From Brugia malayi (taxonomy: Eukaryota > Nematoda > Chromadorea > Rhabditida > Onchocercidae), in contig NW_025062478.1 of the NCBI RefSeq assembly GCF_000002995.4, positions 3,820,001 to 3,884,000 of the forward strand: DNA of 64,000 nucleotides, in the 5' to 3' direction. Shown piece after piece: positions 28,901-52,029 of the stretch. Both the position numbers and the translations under genes were made by a program. The notes under the pieces were generated by a model that saw only the letters and a list, made by a program, of their open reading frames with translations, was not told the origin of the DNA and searched no databases. Each line of letters opens with the position of its first letter. Position 1 is the stretch's first letter.

Positions 28901-31900
28901 AGAATAATAATTCTTTAATATTTATTAATCATTCATATAAATTTTGTTATTCAACAACTTTTTTTAATGTTTTACTGGTCTATCACTGATCCATCTTTTG
29001 TGATGAATAATAGAAAACGAAAACTTCATTTCTGATTTCCAAAATTTACATTGCGATTGCAAGAAAATAAAAAAAAAAACATAAAAAAAAAGATAAACAA
29101 GTACCAATTGCTTGTAAACTTGCTGATATGGTATCAAATTTCGATCTGGCCCCATCGTACTGCAAAATCGCTGAAGACATTCGAAGAAAACTAAACGACG
29201 CATCGTATTTCCATCCTAAAATCCTTTCATTCATTGATTTATTCTTTTTATCAAAAAAAAAAAAACAGGCAACAACTCCTGAAAATTTACAAATTTTCAT
29301 CATTTAATAAATATAATAGGAACAGAATTTCAGATAGAAAGAAATATGGAAAAACTGTAAAATACTGATCAGTTAATGAATCAAATATGATAATGTAAAA
29401 GAATAATTTCATTTGAAACAAAGTATATTTTAAAACATTTTTATATATTATTCATCAGTTTAAGTTGGTAATCAAATATACCTTAACATTTTTAATTTCT
29501 AATCGTTTCACACCTCGACCAATAATTCCAGAATGTGCTAAATGTACAGGTTTCTGTTGATACAATGGTAATTTTCGAGCTAAATCAAATAATGATTCTT
29601 CTAATTCATCATTCTCTTCAGCATCTGACATATCGATTGAATGATTTGTTTGTTGAAATCCACCCGAAAATTGCAACTCTGTTTCCCAAGCATTCAATGA
29701 TGAGCAACCAAATAAATGTGATGCTTTCTGGAATTTCAAATTATAACAAATAAAAACTTTACTTCACACAAAGAAAAATTTTATTTTGAATTTGAAAAAA
29801 ATAATAGAAGTAGTAATTTTAATAGTTTAAAATAGTGATAAAAGAATATGGAGATGATAATTCTGAATGGCATTTTCTGAGACTTTCTACTACTCCACCT
29901 CAAATAGAATATTAATTTCAGTAGGAAATAATAGAACATTAAAGCTTACCGCAAAAGCTTCATCAAGTAAATGAATGATAAATTGTTCGCGAACATATCC
30001 TACTTGTGAAGTTAAGAATTCATTAGCACATGTGCATGCATTTGTAAATAAAGCAAATCCTGTCGGATCATCTTCTGCAATTGTGTGAAAAAAAATCATT
30101 ATATGACGATATTTCATAGTTAAGAAAAGTTAGGAGAAAAAATAATTTCCTAATTAACTGAGAAATTTTTGACCAATTAGAGGAGCATATTTTTTAGTGA
30201 TTATCAATGATTATCAACTGATAATTTCAATCAATACATCCATTCAGGAAATAATGAGATGTAAAATAGCTTAACAGAATGATATGAAAAAAATTGAAAA
30301 GGAATGTGAAAAATTATTTTGCATATCATATTTGCGTAATATTAAAAGAACACATAAGAAATCTGTTTAAGATATCATCAACTAACCTCGTCCTACATAA
30401 TCAAGCAACAAAACTATCAGTGAAGCAAATTGAGCGCTTAATTTATAAGGATATTTTGGCTCGAGAACCGATGGTGGTCCTATCGACGAACATAGCGACA
30501 AAACCGCTTCTATTACAGAATCTCTCATTGCACTTATCGATTCATTGGTCTGAAGTATTTAATGATGATATTTTCGTCGAAGAAATTTTTGAAAATATTC
30601 GACGCTATTTGAATTCAGTCTTCCTAGTAATTGAAATCTAAAAATTCTAAAGCAAAATTTGAAATTAGTTTAAAAGAAGCGAACAACCTTTTCTTTCCGT
30701 TTTAAGCTAGACAAAACATCCAATGCCCATCTCAAAATTTCAGTTGCTAGTTCTCCGTAATGCTTCGACATTTCAAATCTAAAACGAAACATTACTAATA
30801 AGTACTCATCTGTACTCTAATTCTTTGTAATTAAACTTTGATATTAAACTTGTATATCAAACGTTAAACTCAAATTAAATTTAAGTTTTAAATATTAGAC
30901 AGGAATAGATATTAGAGTGGAAAAAAAAAACAGAATTCAAAGAAACTGATAACGGTTAACCTTATATATTTGATAACGTGTTCATCATCTGACATTTTCT
31001 CCCATTCGTTCAAGGTACGTAAATTATGTAACCATTTCACATCATAAAAATCATCTTCGAAAAATGCGGTACTAGATAAACTACCTAAAAAAATTTCTTG
31101 AGTAATGAATCATTTTAGATCATCGCAATCGAGATAATACAATATTTAGTTAAGGAAGTACTATCAAATTTAGTTTAATTATAGTCAACAGTGTAACCTG
31201 GATTTCCTTACAATAATTCTAATGCAAGCCAGATATGGTTGCACCTTAAAATTTATCAATTTTCAGCTAACTATCTTCCCTCGCTCAAAAAAGAATTCAA
31301 CTTTGAATTAACAACTAACTAAATCAAAACATACTAGATAGAGTAAGTTTCTTCGATGATTTACGTTCTTTGTCAAGCATTAAAATTGTACGATTGGCGA
31401 AAAAATTTGTTATAGCATCTTCTGAGGTATTCGGTGCAAAGATAATTAACGATGTTAACAATGAAATAAGGCAAATAAGCTGAAAAATAAAAAGATAATT
31501 TTTCGAAGTAATTTTAAGAGAAATATATACATTTCCATATTAATTTCAGTATTTTGAATCATCGAACATTTCTTTAATCTATGCAAAAACTCTCTGTTTT
31601 TTAATTAATTCGATTGGGGTAATTACAAAATATTCAAATAATGATATTTTAATTAAATAATGATTCTTACTTGTTTTTCATCTTTTGCTTCAATAATGTA
31701 TCTTGCGATAATTTCTGCTGTTCGTACAGGACCAGATGCAATACAAAATGCATGAACATATGGAATGAACAATTTTGATCTAAATAAATAAATATTAAAA
31801 TTACTCATATCTCCTCAAAAAAAAAAAAAAAAAAAATCAAGCAATTGTGAATAACAGTTATTGTGAACAAAATAATTTTAACCAAACAATTAAGACCTGA

Positions 31901-34900
31901 AAAAATAAGAATTCAAATTGTAATATGAATTGATAGGAAGAACTGCAAATATAGGATAAATATTAACCTTTCTCCACCAGCCATTGAATTTTGTATTGTT
32001 TCCTCCAAAATTTCAAAATTAGTAGCACATCGTTTCAAAAGAGCATTTTCATCGACATTATACATTGTTTGATTATGAACCAGTGATACTACCATACCAA
32101 TTATCTCTGTCTAGAAATAACAATTAAAAAAATAATGTGTATTTCATTTCTAAGTTTCACAATTTAAGATATAACTTACCAAAATTTGTAATGCACTATC
32201 TTTCATTGACGTTTGGAATGATTGATCGTAGTTGTCGAATTCTGAAATGCTAGATTTAGTAGTGATTGTTAAAAGTAAAGATATTTTATGTAAGATACTC
32301 AAACCACTAACTCAAAATTTAAGTTGAAAAAAAGCAGCTGAACAGCATTGATATGGTAGTAAAAGAGAGAAACTGTTTAAGATATCTAGAGTTCCGATGT
32401 TATATAGATAAATAAACAAACACAAAGAAAAGCATTTTTTGGAAGAAATATCAGTTGTATTTAATTTTTCAAATTACTTTAAATGTTGAAAAATATTGAA
32501 AAATTACAAACTTCCAAAAACATTGTCATAGAAAGCTAGTGGTAATATCTCAATTACTTTAAATTTGAAAAATACTAAAATATTACAAACTTCTAAAAAC
32601 ATTGTCATCGAAGGCTATTGGTAACATTAGTTCAACGATATGTGCCAAAGCATCCGAATTTAGATAAAATGTTATTTGACGCATAAATGCAGTATAAGTA
32701 TATTCCATATTTGGTAACAGAGGTAGCAAGCATTGCTTGTTTAGTTGTGACACGTATTTTGCACCACTGATGATAAAATCTGTTGTTACTAAAATTTTTA
32801 ATAATAAATTATAAATTTATCTTTTAAACAGAAATGATTAATTTTGGAAATTTGCTTGCAGTAGTTATGAGAAAGACTATCAAAAGATAAAATCCTATAT
32901 GATACTTTTAAAGAATAACAACGAAAGACAAAATTTGTACTGATTAAATTCCTAATGAAATATCTAAATTAATTACAAATGATAACTAACCCAAATCATA
33001 AACATTATGCACTAAAAATCGCAATATATCCGGAGAATTTGCTACTATTTTAATCAAAAATGGCAATGATAAATTCTGTAACTGTTCAGGAGTGGTTGTT
33101 TCATTTTCCAAAAGATCTCGATCATTCTGCAAAAATTCTATATACATTTATGAAAGCAACTTCTTTTTTGAGATTAAAATAACGTAGAAATATTCGTTAC
33201 TCTGAATTTATTTGATTTATCATGTATGTAAGAATCAATTTAAAAATCAAATAAAAAAAATTTTTTTTTCACATTTTTACATAATCATTTGTTAACATAC
33301 GGATATCATTTCTCGCATTGCATTCCTTAATTCAGAGTTGTTTTGTGTTGCAAGAAATGTAAACACATCACAAACTGATAAAAATTTTTGCTTATAATTT
33401 TCATGAAGTTCTATTGGTACTTGACTGGTCTAAAAAATATATGAGATTAAATGAAATTTGAACAGACAATAATAAGATTAAAAGTTCTACTGTAAATAAA
33501 GTAGATATGGAAATGCAAGAATGGAAAAGTATGGAAATTTTATAACTAGTTTACAGTGATCCTAGTTAATCTATCTTAAACTGCTAGTTTATAATTAATT
33601 ATGAAAATGTTTTTATAAAGAGCTGAAAAATCACCAGTATAGCATTAAGGTAATGCTTGAAGTCTTGTATACCAATCTTCAACAAATGAGCAACAATGGT
33701 ATCCGGAAATGAAGCACTGCAAAAAACAAAGAAAAAAAAACATTTCAAAATCAAACAAGAAATTTTCGAAAGAAAAAAAAATTCTCAAAAATACTATATA
33801 AACTTAAACTTACACAATGTGCAACCATATCCAAGCAAAACAAAAACCATGTGCAGAAGCATCAATCAATATGGAAAGGCATTCGTCAGGTGTAGTATTT
33901 AATCTAAAATTATTGCTGACAACTAAAACAATGATATGATATGATAATATTAATCCCATTCTTAATCACTAGGCAAACATAATGTTATATTATGGTACAT
34001 GCTTTAATCTCACAGTCATAATAACGTATTTTCATAATTCGGAAATATTTTACAAATTCTTTAATCATACTATAAAAAAATGTGTTGAATTAACGGTGGC
34101 AGTTCTTTTTTTTCTTTTAATTACAATAATCAAATGATTGCATTCAAAGCAGTGATCAAATAATCCTATTCAAAAAATGGAGAAATCTTTAAAAAAAAAA
34201 ATTCACAGCAAAGCGATCGCTTTATCGGTTAATTTGATAACACTTGAAACTGCTGGACATGAATCAAATAATGCAAGCAAAGCGGGTGGTGTAGTACCCG
34301 CATTTTTTGCAATTGGACGTTCGTAGTTATATTTACAAATTTCAACAAATAAATTACACGCCCACTGAAAAGTAAAAAATTTTCAGTCAGTTACAAACAC
34401 TCTCAAAAAAAAAAAGAAAAATTATCTTAATCTTTATTTTCTCTCGAATTTCAATGCATTTCCTTTTTTACTGTTAAACAGTTCACTGGTTGTAACCAAT
34501 TTTTTTTTCAAGATGACCTACTTTTATTAAATCTATCCGAATTAATCAATCAATCAGTCTTATAGCAAAACATTTATCATGTATAACAACCATAATCTAT
34601 CGTCCTCCAATGCACAAATTATACTGAGCCTTCTCAAATTTAATTCTTCGATTTCACTAGTTTAATTTTTTCTTCAACATTTTTTTAGTACTCAGAGATC
34701 AAAGCATGAAAAAATTATTAGAATGAGCTAACAGTAATTATAAATCATAAAAAAGCTAGGAGATATAAAGCAACAAAATGTACCACAAGAATATCAAATG
34801 CGAAGCCTTTCGATTGTGTTCGAATCAGTAGGCGACGAAATTCATTTGTAAGCTTCCGTATAGCACGATCAATGTTAGCAGTATCGGCTGCTAAAAATAT

Positions 34901-36610
34901 GGAAAATATGGAAAAAAAAATTTGCCTTTTCAATCGATAGGAATACTTTCAACAACTTAGAAAAATCTAATTTTATAGAAAATGAATTTGAAATAAAAAA
35001 AATACAACATTATTGCAGGTAATCAAAATGTTATGAAATATAAGAAGTCCATACGATTATGCCGTGCTGAAGTTCTTTTTAGTTCCTTGTCTTTTAACTA
35101 ATCGTTCATCAGACATTCCATAGCTCAAGTCACGATAACTTAGCAAAATAAAAGATAATATTGCAAATGACATTTTTTTTTTGATGTCTTGTAACTTTTC
35201 TGTTTACTACTCCACTTTCTTACTAATTACAAATGAGCTAGACTGGATTTTGTAAAACAGTAAAAAGTTTAGCCTATTCTCGGTTCAAGAAACTCTACTC
35301 TCGAAATGCGGCTAACTAACTGGAGAAACGTATTTCTTTCGTTCAGGCATTTATATAACAATGGATGAGGCAATTAAGACCGAATAAGAAGCATTCAAAA
35401 TTTCATACCTTCCCTGGTATCAGCATAATGTCTATGGGGTCAATGAACACATTTTAGTATTTTTGTATGTTACTTCATTTAACGTCATTCACGTGAGAAT
35501 TCTGGAATAAATTAAATTAGTCTAACCAATATGTGGATTCTCTTGTTTCGATAAATGCAAATGAGTTGCTTCATGTGTCAGCATGCCAACATAATTTAGA
35601 ACAGCAGGTCTATAAGTAAGATATGATAAGAATAAAAATCATAATGCAGAAATATGATAACATGAAGAACAGCAAAAGTTAACTCGAATATTCAGCAATT
35701 TCCTCATTACCTTGATAACTTTATAGATTAACTTGATACTTTTTCAAGCAAAACTAAAAATCTTTAAACAAATCTAAAATAAAATTGTTTTTATTAGAAC
35801 CATTTTGAAGTTCAACATTATCTTAAAGTTGTATTTTAACTATAACATATGCTATTTTCAAAAGATTAAATTTCTGCAAGCAATCAAAATTTTTCTCTAT
35901 AAATCACTTTTTTTTTAAAAAAAAAAAAGTTCTTTGTCTTTCTTGCAAGTTATCCTAAATTCAAAAATACATTAATCATACTTTGAGCTTGGAATTTTTG
36001 ACAAAATTTTTAGGCAAGGATCGACCAGATATGAAACAGTATTATTCGCCCATATTGGTCTTAAATTTCGATATACCATTCCAATATCATCCACTGCACC
36101 AATAACAGCATAAATGTCAACCATATATCGTTGTAACATCTAAAATTTTTTAATTAAATTCACTCAATGATATTTATCAGCAACTAATTACAATTCCATA
36201 ATTAATATAACTACTTCGACGTTACTTTAGAATTACTTCGAATTTCATTATCTTAAAATTTTATTCTAACTGCCATATATAATGCTATTTTCAATAGATT
36301 AAGTTTCTGCACATTAAGTTAATCTGCAATTATGCTTAAATAAATCTATCAGTAAATGATGTAAATGTTATACTAGCAGTATGTTATGTAATTGAAATTA
36401 ATCGATTAACTTAATAGCTTACCAAAAATAAGGTTTTGAATTAATAAGTAAATTTTACACATATAAATTCATTACCTGGGTATTGGGAAGTTCATCATTG
36501 TCTTCAGTTAAACGTATCAACATTGAATCATCTGCAGAAGTAGCATGAGATGAAGATGGTCGAATAGACATACTCCAATTTGTTTCTCTCAAATCATTTG
36601 AAATATACAT
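25938..36610 (-). CDS. ints-5: Integrator complex subunit 5
   Basis: Twenty-six exons give 1078 aa with every splice phase consistent: 36476-36610, 35982-36139, 35527-35609, 34784-34890, 34207-34364, 33814-33903, 33635-33716, 33301-33429, 32991-33126, 32591-32788, 32180-32241, 31968-32110, 31671-31779, 31335-31479, 30961-31084, 30688-30778, 30387-30549, 29950-30074, 29482-29727, 29105-29215, 28660-28751, 28252-28360, 27781-27891, 27291-27395, 26485-26571, 25938-26075. Integrator acts with RNA polymerase II in snRNA 3-prime processing and transcription attenuation; INTS5 is an all-helical scaffold subunit (family knowledge). Identity rests on blocks aligning with human INTS5 (1019 aa): FPDTIVAHLLKIGIQDF near 247-263, HSGIIGRGVK at 811-820, a Pro-Cys-Leu-Trp-Tyr-Cys-Cys block near 922-929, and IQRNIAKLG at 1047-1055 before the C-terminus. 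No enzymatic motif is expected. The chosen ATG has an in-frame TAA just upstream. An alternative start exon exists at 36624-36647. Confidence 0.92.
32472..32630. repeat. 80-bp tandem duplication of the INTS5 exon 10 tail
   Basis: Copy A (32472-32551) and copy B (32552 to about 32630) both begin AATTACTTTAAAT and continue with ACAAACTTCYAAAAACATTGTCAT. Copy B carries the real 3-prime end of exon 10 and its GTTTGT donor. Copy A, in the following intron, retains the donor and a recognisable relic of the exon end (LPLAFYDNVFG against LPIAFDDNVFR). Confidence 0.9.
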
Positions 36611-36623
36611 TTGATTAACTTAC

Positions 36624-36647
36624 CAACACAATTTTTATGGAAGCCAT
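36624..36647 (-). other. Candidate alternative first coding exon of INTS5
   Basis: ATG at 36645-36647 opens an 8-codon stretch (MASIKIVL) that ends in phase 0 at a consensus GTAAGT donor. Spliced to the exon at 35982-36139, also phase 0, it would give MASIKIVL-MLQRYMVD. Without splicing it meets a TAA three codons on. It lies 14 bases upstream of the start used in the main model, so the two starts are mutually exclusive. Unproven without transcripts. Confidence 0.45.
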
Positions 36648-38191
36648 TTAAGAAAAGAAAATTTGAATACTATCCGAAGATCAAAGACGTATATATATAA
36701 TTCAATATGTTGATTACATTTCATTATCGTTATCATACTAACTATGCTTTATAATTATTTGTAATTATGATTATAAACACCGACAATTCTTACAAATTCA
36801 TTTTGAAAACTTATCATCGTCATCATTTACTTCTAAAGGTCAAATACCACATAGTTTCAAACCTATTCAAGAATATAATCCTCCGCTGAATTCTCGAAAA
36901 CTTTACCCAGGTCATTCTTACCTAGACTCAACCATCAAACCTCTCATTTAAACATTACTTTGATTCCAGCTATTGCTGATAACTTTTTTCCACCAATTAA
37001 AAGTTAAACTTTAAAATGGAGAAATACTCAAAACAAAAAAAAAAAAAATTTATCCTTAATTAAGAGTATGAATTGACATATTACTACTATAACATTTGGT
37101 AAGATACAATGACAAAAAAAGTTAAATTAAATTAATACTCCGGTTATTTATCAAAAACGAGAATTATTAGTTTTGATTTAATAATCAATATTGCATCCAA
37201 CAAAACTTAGAAGGAACAAACAAACAGCAAAGAACTCCAATTTTTGGTTGTTGGAACTCAAAAAATTCAATTCTTCAAAGAAAAAAAAATTTTTTTTTTT
37301 TTGAAATGTGCGCATTATGAATTAGAAATGAAATTAGTGCTACATGCTTCTAAACTACTTATATTGGCAGTTGTTCCTCCATCACACATGCATTTCCTTT
37401 AAATATTGTGCTATTTTGAATGATAAATACTACTATCCCTCATGATTTTAATTAATTTCAATAATTTGGTTAAATTATTTTCAATAATAAGTAGCATTTT
37501 CTTCTTACCCATAAAACTAACATGTCTGATGATAACAATAAGAAATATATTAGCTTTACCTCTATGATCATGTAAATTTAATCTATTTATATCTGCTATA
37601 AATAAAAAACATATGTGGAACTTAATTTCGAAAAAAAAAAAAGTCTTTCAAGTTAGGAATTCGCAAGAGATAAGGATGAGCTGTAATCGATGGCTTTAAT
37701 CAATTCCAATAATTTCACTGAATTATTTTATATAATAAATAGAAATGAAATAAGAATTTTTTTTACCCATAAAGCTAACTTGTTATACAAGAAAAAGTAC
37801 ATAACACATTCGGAAAACATATTTTGAAGAAAATTGATGGCACAGTTGCACAGGCATATCAATACTCGTTGACATATATTCGAATACAAATAATATAACT
37901 GAACTATATATGAGAAAGAGGATAAATTATTTTATGCACAATACTTGAAAAACAACAGAAAAAAATCTACATGATTTGTTCTGAAGGAAAAAATGAGAGA
38001 AAAAATCTACAAGAAACTATAGGGGAAATTCCATTAATTTCTATCAACCTTTACTTATTCTATTCTCTTATAATATCTATTAGCTCTAACTCAAATATAA
38101 CCACATTTTCCCTTACCATTAAACTAATATATTACTTAGTCAGAAGTATTCCATATGAACAAAAACAAGCAAAAGTCGAATTCAAATGTTT
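36648..38191. other. Spacer between INTS5 and glycogen phosphorylase genes
   Basis: About 1.5 kb with no supported gene. It contains a diverged duplication: about 37449-37523 and 37697-37782 share a CAATAATTT stretch, an AT-rich middle and a TTACCCATAAARCTAAC end. An AATAAA sequence overlaps the phosphorylase stop codon (38191-38196, minus strand). Confidence 0.6.
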
Positions 38192-46787
<8,596 letters not shown>

Positions 46788-48750
46788 CTATTTTCTTATT
46801 CTTCCTTCAAATAATCCTAATTATTCATAATTTGCTAAAAGGATTATTTGCAATAAATTACCAATACAATTTAGAAAAAAAAATAAAAAAAAATTATAAG
46901 TTTCAAATTACAAAAACTGAAAAAGTAATTTGAAAATTATAATTTTATAAAATAAATTGCTATAAACGTCAAACATTTCGAATAAACGTAATTGTAAATT
47001 TGTAGCATACGTAATATATGAAAAAGAGAAAAAAAAAAAAAAAAAAACGAAAAGCTAATGAATATTAATTTAATGAATTGTATAAATCAAAATACAAACA
47101 GAATTATAATTATAAAATTATGAATGAAAAAAGAAAAAAATAAATTTATGTGATAATTCTTAATGAAAAGCATCCAAAATGATAAAAGAACTAAAAATTG
47201 AAATTAATCATTTATAAAATATAAAACGTAGAACGTTTTCATTCATTTAGTAATTTCTAAAACCAAAAAAAAAAAATTTTTTTGACAAAAAAAACTGATT
47301 GATTTGTTGAAATTCTCGATGTTAAAAATTTAATTTATTTGTAATGTTTCAGTTTCAAATCAGTAAAAATTATTGCATTAGATTTAAAATGCTATTATAA
47401 AGCGTTATTTAATCAAAAAAAAGAAAAAGCAAAAATTGTTTTTTAATGAGAAAAAAAAATTAACTAAAAAGATGAAATATGATTATGCTCGATATAAAAT
47501 ATTATTGAAATATGATAAAAATAGGTTTAATTTTTGACAATATTTGAATGATAAAATTTATTTTAATCACTGCATGCGATTCAACTTAATACTAAATATT
47601 AATAATAGGAGTGATAATTTTTATCAGAATTGAAATTTAAGAAAATTTTTTTATCACACATTATGATTTCCTACACATAAATGTTCATTGATCGTTCCAT
47701 GCATGACCAAATGAATGATCTATGCTTTCCTTATCACTTATCAATTCCATTATTTCTTTTACGTATGAAAGATACTAAACGTTTTGTAAAGCTAAATTTA
47801 TCATTCAAATTTCAGTTATTTAAAAAATTTTACTTATATCAGTTATATTACTTATATCAGTACTGGAAATTTCACTTTCCAAATTAGTTTTTTTTTTTTT
47901 TATTATCTTACAATGAGTATTATATTATTGCAGTAATATTTTAAACAATTTTACCAATATTGCAAATTTAATAAATACCTATCAAAATATTTAATTATGC
48001 TTTTGAATAGTAAATTATGCTTGAAAAAAAAAATGCTTCTCCAATTGATTATTTAATTAAATTACTGTTACTTATCTAAATTACTTATATTAGCAAATTA
48101 TTTATTTGACAATTTATTTAATTTTATTACGTACTTTTCTCATTCATTTATTTACTTACTTATTTTATTACTCATTTATTTGCTTGCTTACTTTTTCATC
48201 CAATATTTTCCTTCTTCTTCTTTTTTTCCTTTACAATTTAACTCATATTTCAACTTTCTTCATTTAAAATTACACTGAAATTGTTTAAAAAAAAAGTGAA
48301 TCAAATAATAAAATTTCTTTCTCTTTCTTTTTTTTATTTTTTTCTACTTTATTTGCTATTAAGCTTATTTACTCTATTTATTGCTCACCTCTAAAGTAAT
48401 TTTCAGTATGAATTGAATAAGTTTCGAAGAAAAAGCAAAATTACCAATTCTACTTAAATATATATGTATTCCATTTATTATTAATTTATCATCTATAAAT
48501 ACAAAAGAAAAAAATTGAAAAATTATTAACTTATAAAGTATTAATAATCTTTTGAATTATTTGCAAAGTCTTTAAAGCTTTAATAATTAAAAAAAAAAAA
48601 ATTTTAAACTTCATAATTTGAAAATAAACTACTAAAAAGAAAAAATTTTAAAGCAAAGCATTCAACATCATTAGGGATAATATTTTGTTTAAATATAAGC
48701 AAGTGATAATGATTTGAACTAAAACAACAGGTGACTATTACTACTCCTTC

Positions 48751-48832
48751 ATAATATATATATATCCATCCATCCACATACACATACATAAGCATACAGG
48801 CATACACACATACACACATACATACATACAAG
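48751..48832. repeat. CA-rich microsatellite
   Basis: ATATAT, CCAT and CATA/CACA units in succession. Confidence 0.9.
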
Positions 48833-49016
48833 AATAGCATTTTTCTTTTTTACAAAGCAATAAAAGTATTTGTCTAACTAAAAACTAAATCTTTAGCATC
48901 ATCACTAGCAACTCTGAAAATAACATCACATCGACAGCTGAAACAGCAACCTCAAATTTTTTTTTTTTTTTTTGATTGCAATCTGAAACAACAAAAAGAT
49001 GATATGATAATGATTA

Positions 49017-49040
49017 ATGATGATGATGATGATGATGATA
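49017..49040. repeat. (GAT)n microsatellite
   Basis: Seven to eight GAT trinucleotides, translated as an Asp run in one plus-strand frame. Confidence 0.9.
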
Positions 49041-52029
49041 GTGATAGATTGATAATGATAATGAATGTTAACAAGAATGAGATTGAGAATAATTATAATT
49101 ATTATTGTCAACAATATGATAAAGCAATGAATTTTTCGTTTAAAACATTTATGTGTTTCATCCTTAATTTTGTTAATCTAACATTTTATCGATTTAAGCA
49201 AATGTTCAAAAAATTGATTATTAGAGAATTTTATTATTTCTTCTACCATTTTATTCTTCTAAATTCTTCCTTTTACATTCTCTTTTTCTACGCTTTCTTT
49301 ATCATTCATTCATTTTTAGCATTCTTTTCCATTTACATTTACATTGATGGATTCGAACTAGTAACCTTTAACCTTTAAAGCAGTAATTTCATATGTCAAT
49401 GAGCTTTATTGTCTTTTACAATATATGTGTTTATTATTATTATTGCTAATTAATTATTATTATAGTGATAATATCATTATTGATGTTGACAATGATTGTG
49501 CTTGGCAGCACTATCAGAGAGGAATGAAATGGCTTTGACATGAATGATTATTAAACTCTTCAATAAGTAGACTAAAATTATGATGATATCAGAAAGAAAA
49601 GAAAAGAAAGAGAAAGGATAAAAAACAAAACGCAAAAACACAATTTCTTAACAAAATTTCGAGAATAAAAAATATTATTCTTTTCTTGTTTATCACTTAA
49701 CAATAAGATTCAATTTCGTCGTCGAAATCAATTCTTTTAGCAATGAATTTAACAATTTTCATTCTTTTTTCATTTCTAATAAGCATTTCATTTTTTCTTT
49801 TAAAATGAAAAAGAAATATTTATTAAAAATTGCAATAAAAATGTTATCACTAATAATCACACCATTTGACTTAGAAATTTATTAGTTTTTATGATACGTG
49901 TAACCATTGTTTACTTATGTAAGTCGTTAAATCTATTAGATATTAATAAACAAATATATGCATATACTTTGAACAAATTTTGGTACAAATTAATGGAAAT
50001 TTTAATAAAAAATATATTTCTTAAATAATGAATAATCGTTCATTATTAGAATTAACTAATTAATAAACAATAATAATTTCTATAATTATTATTATCATTC
50101 TTCACTTTTCCAAAACAAATGCTATGCAAATTTAATTTAGTTTTAAAAAATCAATCACTATTATCATAAGATTTTTATAATTTAGATTTTGGCTTTCAAA
50201 AAAAAAAAAAATAATAAACAAAATAATATTATCTGCATATTATGCTAATTATTTTATCATCTAATGTACTGTTTGAATATGTGTTTTTTTATCTTTATAC
50301 AATATTAAAAAATTAATTTTAAGTCAAAATAAAATGTTGAAAAAAATAAAATTTGTTAAGGTGGAACAAAAATATTTATAAAGTAAAATATACTCCAATA
50401 TGCAAAGAGAACATTAAACTAATATATTTTACAAAAAACATCAAACATTACTTTAAAAAAAGCTTCTTTGACAATAACAACATCAATAAAAAAAGTCGAA
50501 ATGACATTAATCATCAATAAAAAAAAAAAAAGAAATTTTTTTCTCTCAACTTTTGCTTCTTTGGTTAAAAAATTTAATTGGAAAAAGAAGGTAAAAAAAA
50601 AAGCAAAATTGAAGTTAATGAAATGTTTTGAATTACTTCTTAACAGGTTTATAGATTTTTAACTGTACAAAAAGAAAGTTTTTTTTTTTTTTTGATGGAT
50701 GAACCAACAACCAATAATCCTAAACAAAAATAAATAATTTCTGAATCAAAAAAAAAATTTTTTAAATTAAAATTTAATAATTAACAAAATGAAAAATTTT
50801 TAGCTTATTTAAAATTCATTATTTTGTTCGAATTCAATTAATTTAATAGTTATAAAGTGGAAAATACAGCTGCAAAATAAATCAACAGGAAAAAAATGCA
50901 CAGAAAAAGGACCAAATAATAAGTTATTTTTGAAAAATATAAATGTGGAAAAATATATTCGAATACTTAATTATTTTATTAATCAACTAATTTAATCATT
51001 TTAATGAGAAAAAAAAGTTAGTAAATAATTAGAATTAAAAACTGGTAACATCATTTACTGATTTATGGCAATTATGTATTTTAGTATAATCTAAAATATA
51101 ATTTCATATAATATCTAAAAAAAAAAAAAGCATAAGAAATATGATATTTGAAATATATTCTGGGACAGATAAATGATCAATTTTTGAAAAGTTTTCATTT
51201 TCGCTATTTTTTTTTTCTTTTTAATGAATAGAATTTACCGTTTAATGAAATCATAAAATTATAAGATTGAATTTTCTATTGGAAATATTTTTTCTTTTTT
51301 TTCTTCTTTTGTTTTTTTTTTCGTTTCTTATTTTTTGCTTACTTTTTGCTTTTTTTTTATCAAAAATATTATCAGATAGTAAAATCGATAAAAGAAAAAA
51401 GAAAAGAAAACGGTAATGATAAAGTAAATATTAATCCATAATAAATAAATAGTAAATAGTTAAGAAAAAGATGAATTATGTTTAATTCGTCATTAAGTCA
51501 TTAATTAATTAATTAATAAAATTAATGAATAAGTTGAAGTATACTTCGACAATGCTACATATATTTAATTAACAATATCGTATAATTGTTATTGTAAAAA
51601 TGATAATATTCAATAATTTATGCAATAATATATTAAAAATGCTAATTAATAAAGACAAAATAACTGGAAAGCTATTAATTAATGCTTAAAAAGCCATTAA
51701 TTAACAAATTAAGTAGTAGTATAGTTGAAGAAATTCATCTATAATTATCGTAGTGATAAGTGATAGTGATAAGTAATATATGGTTTCATCTGTTTGATAA
51801 TTATTTATCAATTTAATATTTTTTTCGATAAAACTATTTGATAAATGGTTATCATCTTATCATTTTATCACCTTATCATTATAATATTCTTATCTTGAAC
51901 TATCAAATAATAACTTAAAAAGACGAAAATTTTAAAGTATAAAATCCTATTGTAATATCGACAAACATTCCATTTCAATTGTGGGATGTCTATGTCTGTG
52001 TGTTCAGAAGGCGCAAATGTATAGATGCA

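Noticed and set aside
25938..36610. Exportin or Ran-binding protein as the identity of the 26-exon gene
   Set aside because: The helical, repeat-like exons first suggested this, but the HSGIIGRGVK, FPDTIV and IQRNIAKLG blocks fit INTS5 and no importin-beta N-terminal pattern is present.
49004..49378. 124-codon plus-strand frame with an Asp run
   Set aside because: It starts in a GAT microsatellite and continues as Phe/Ile-rich sequence of the kind AT-rich DNA gives by chance.
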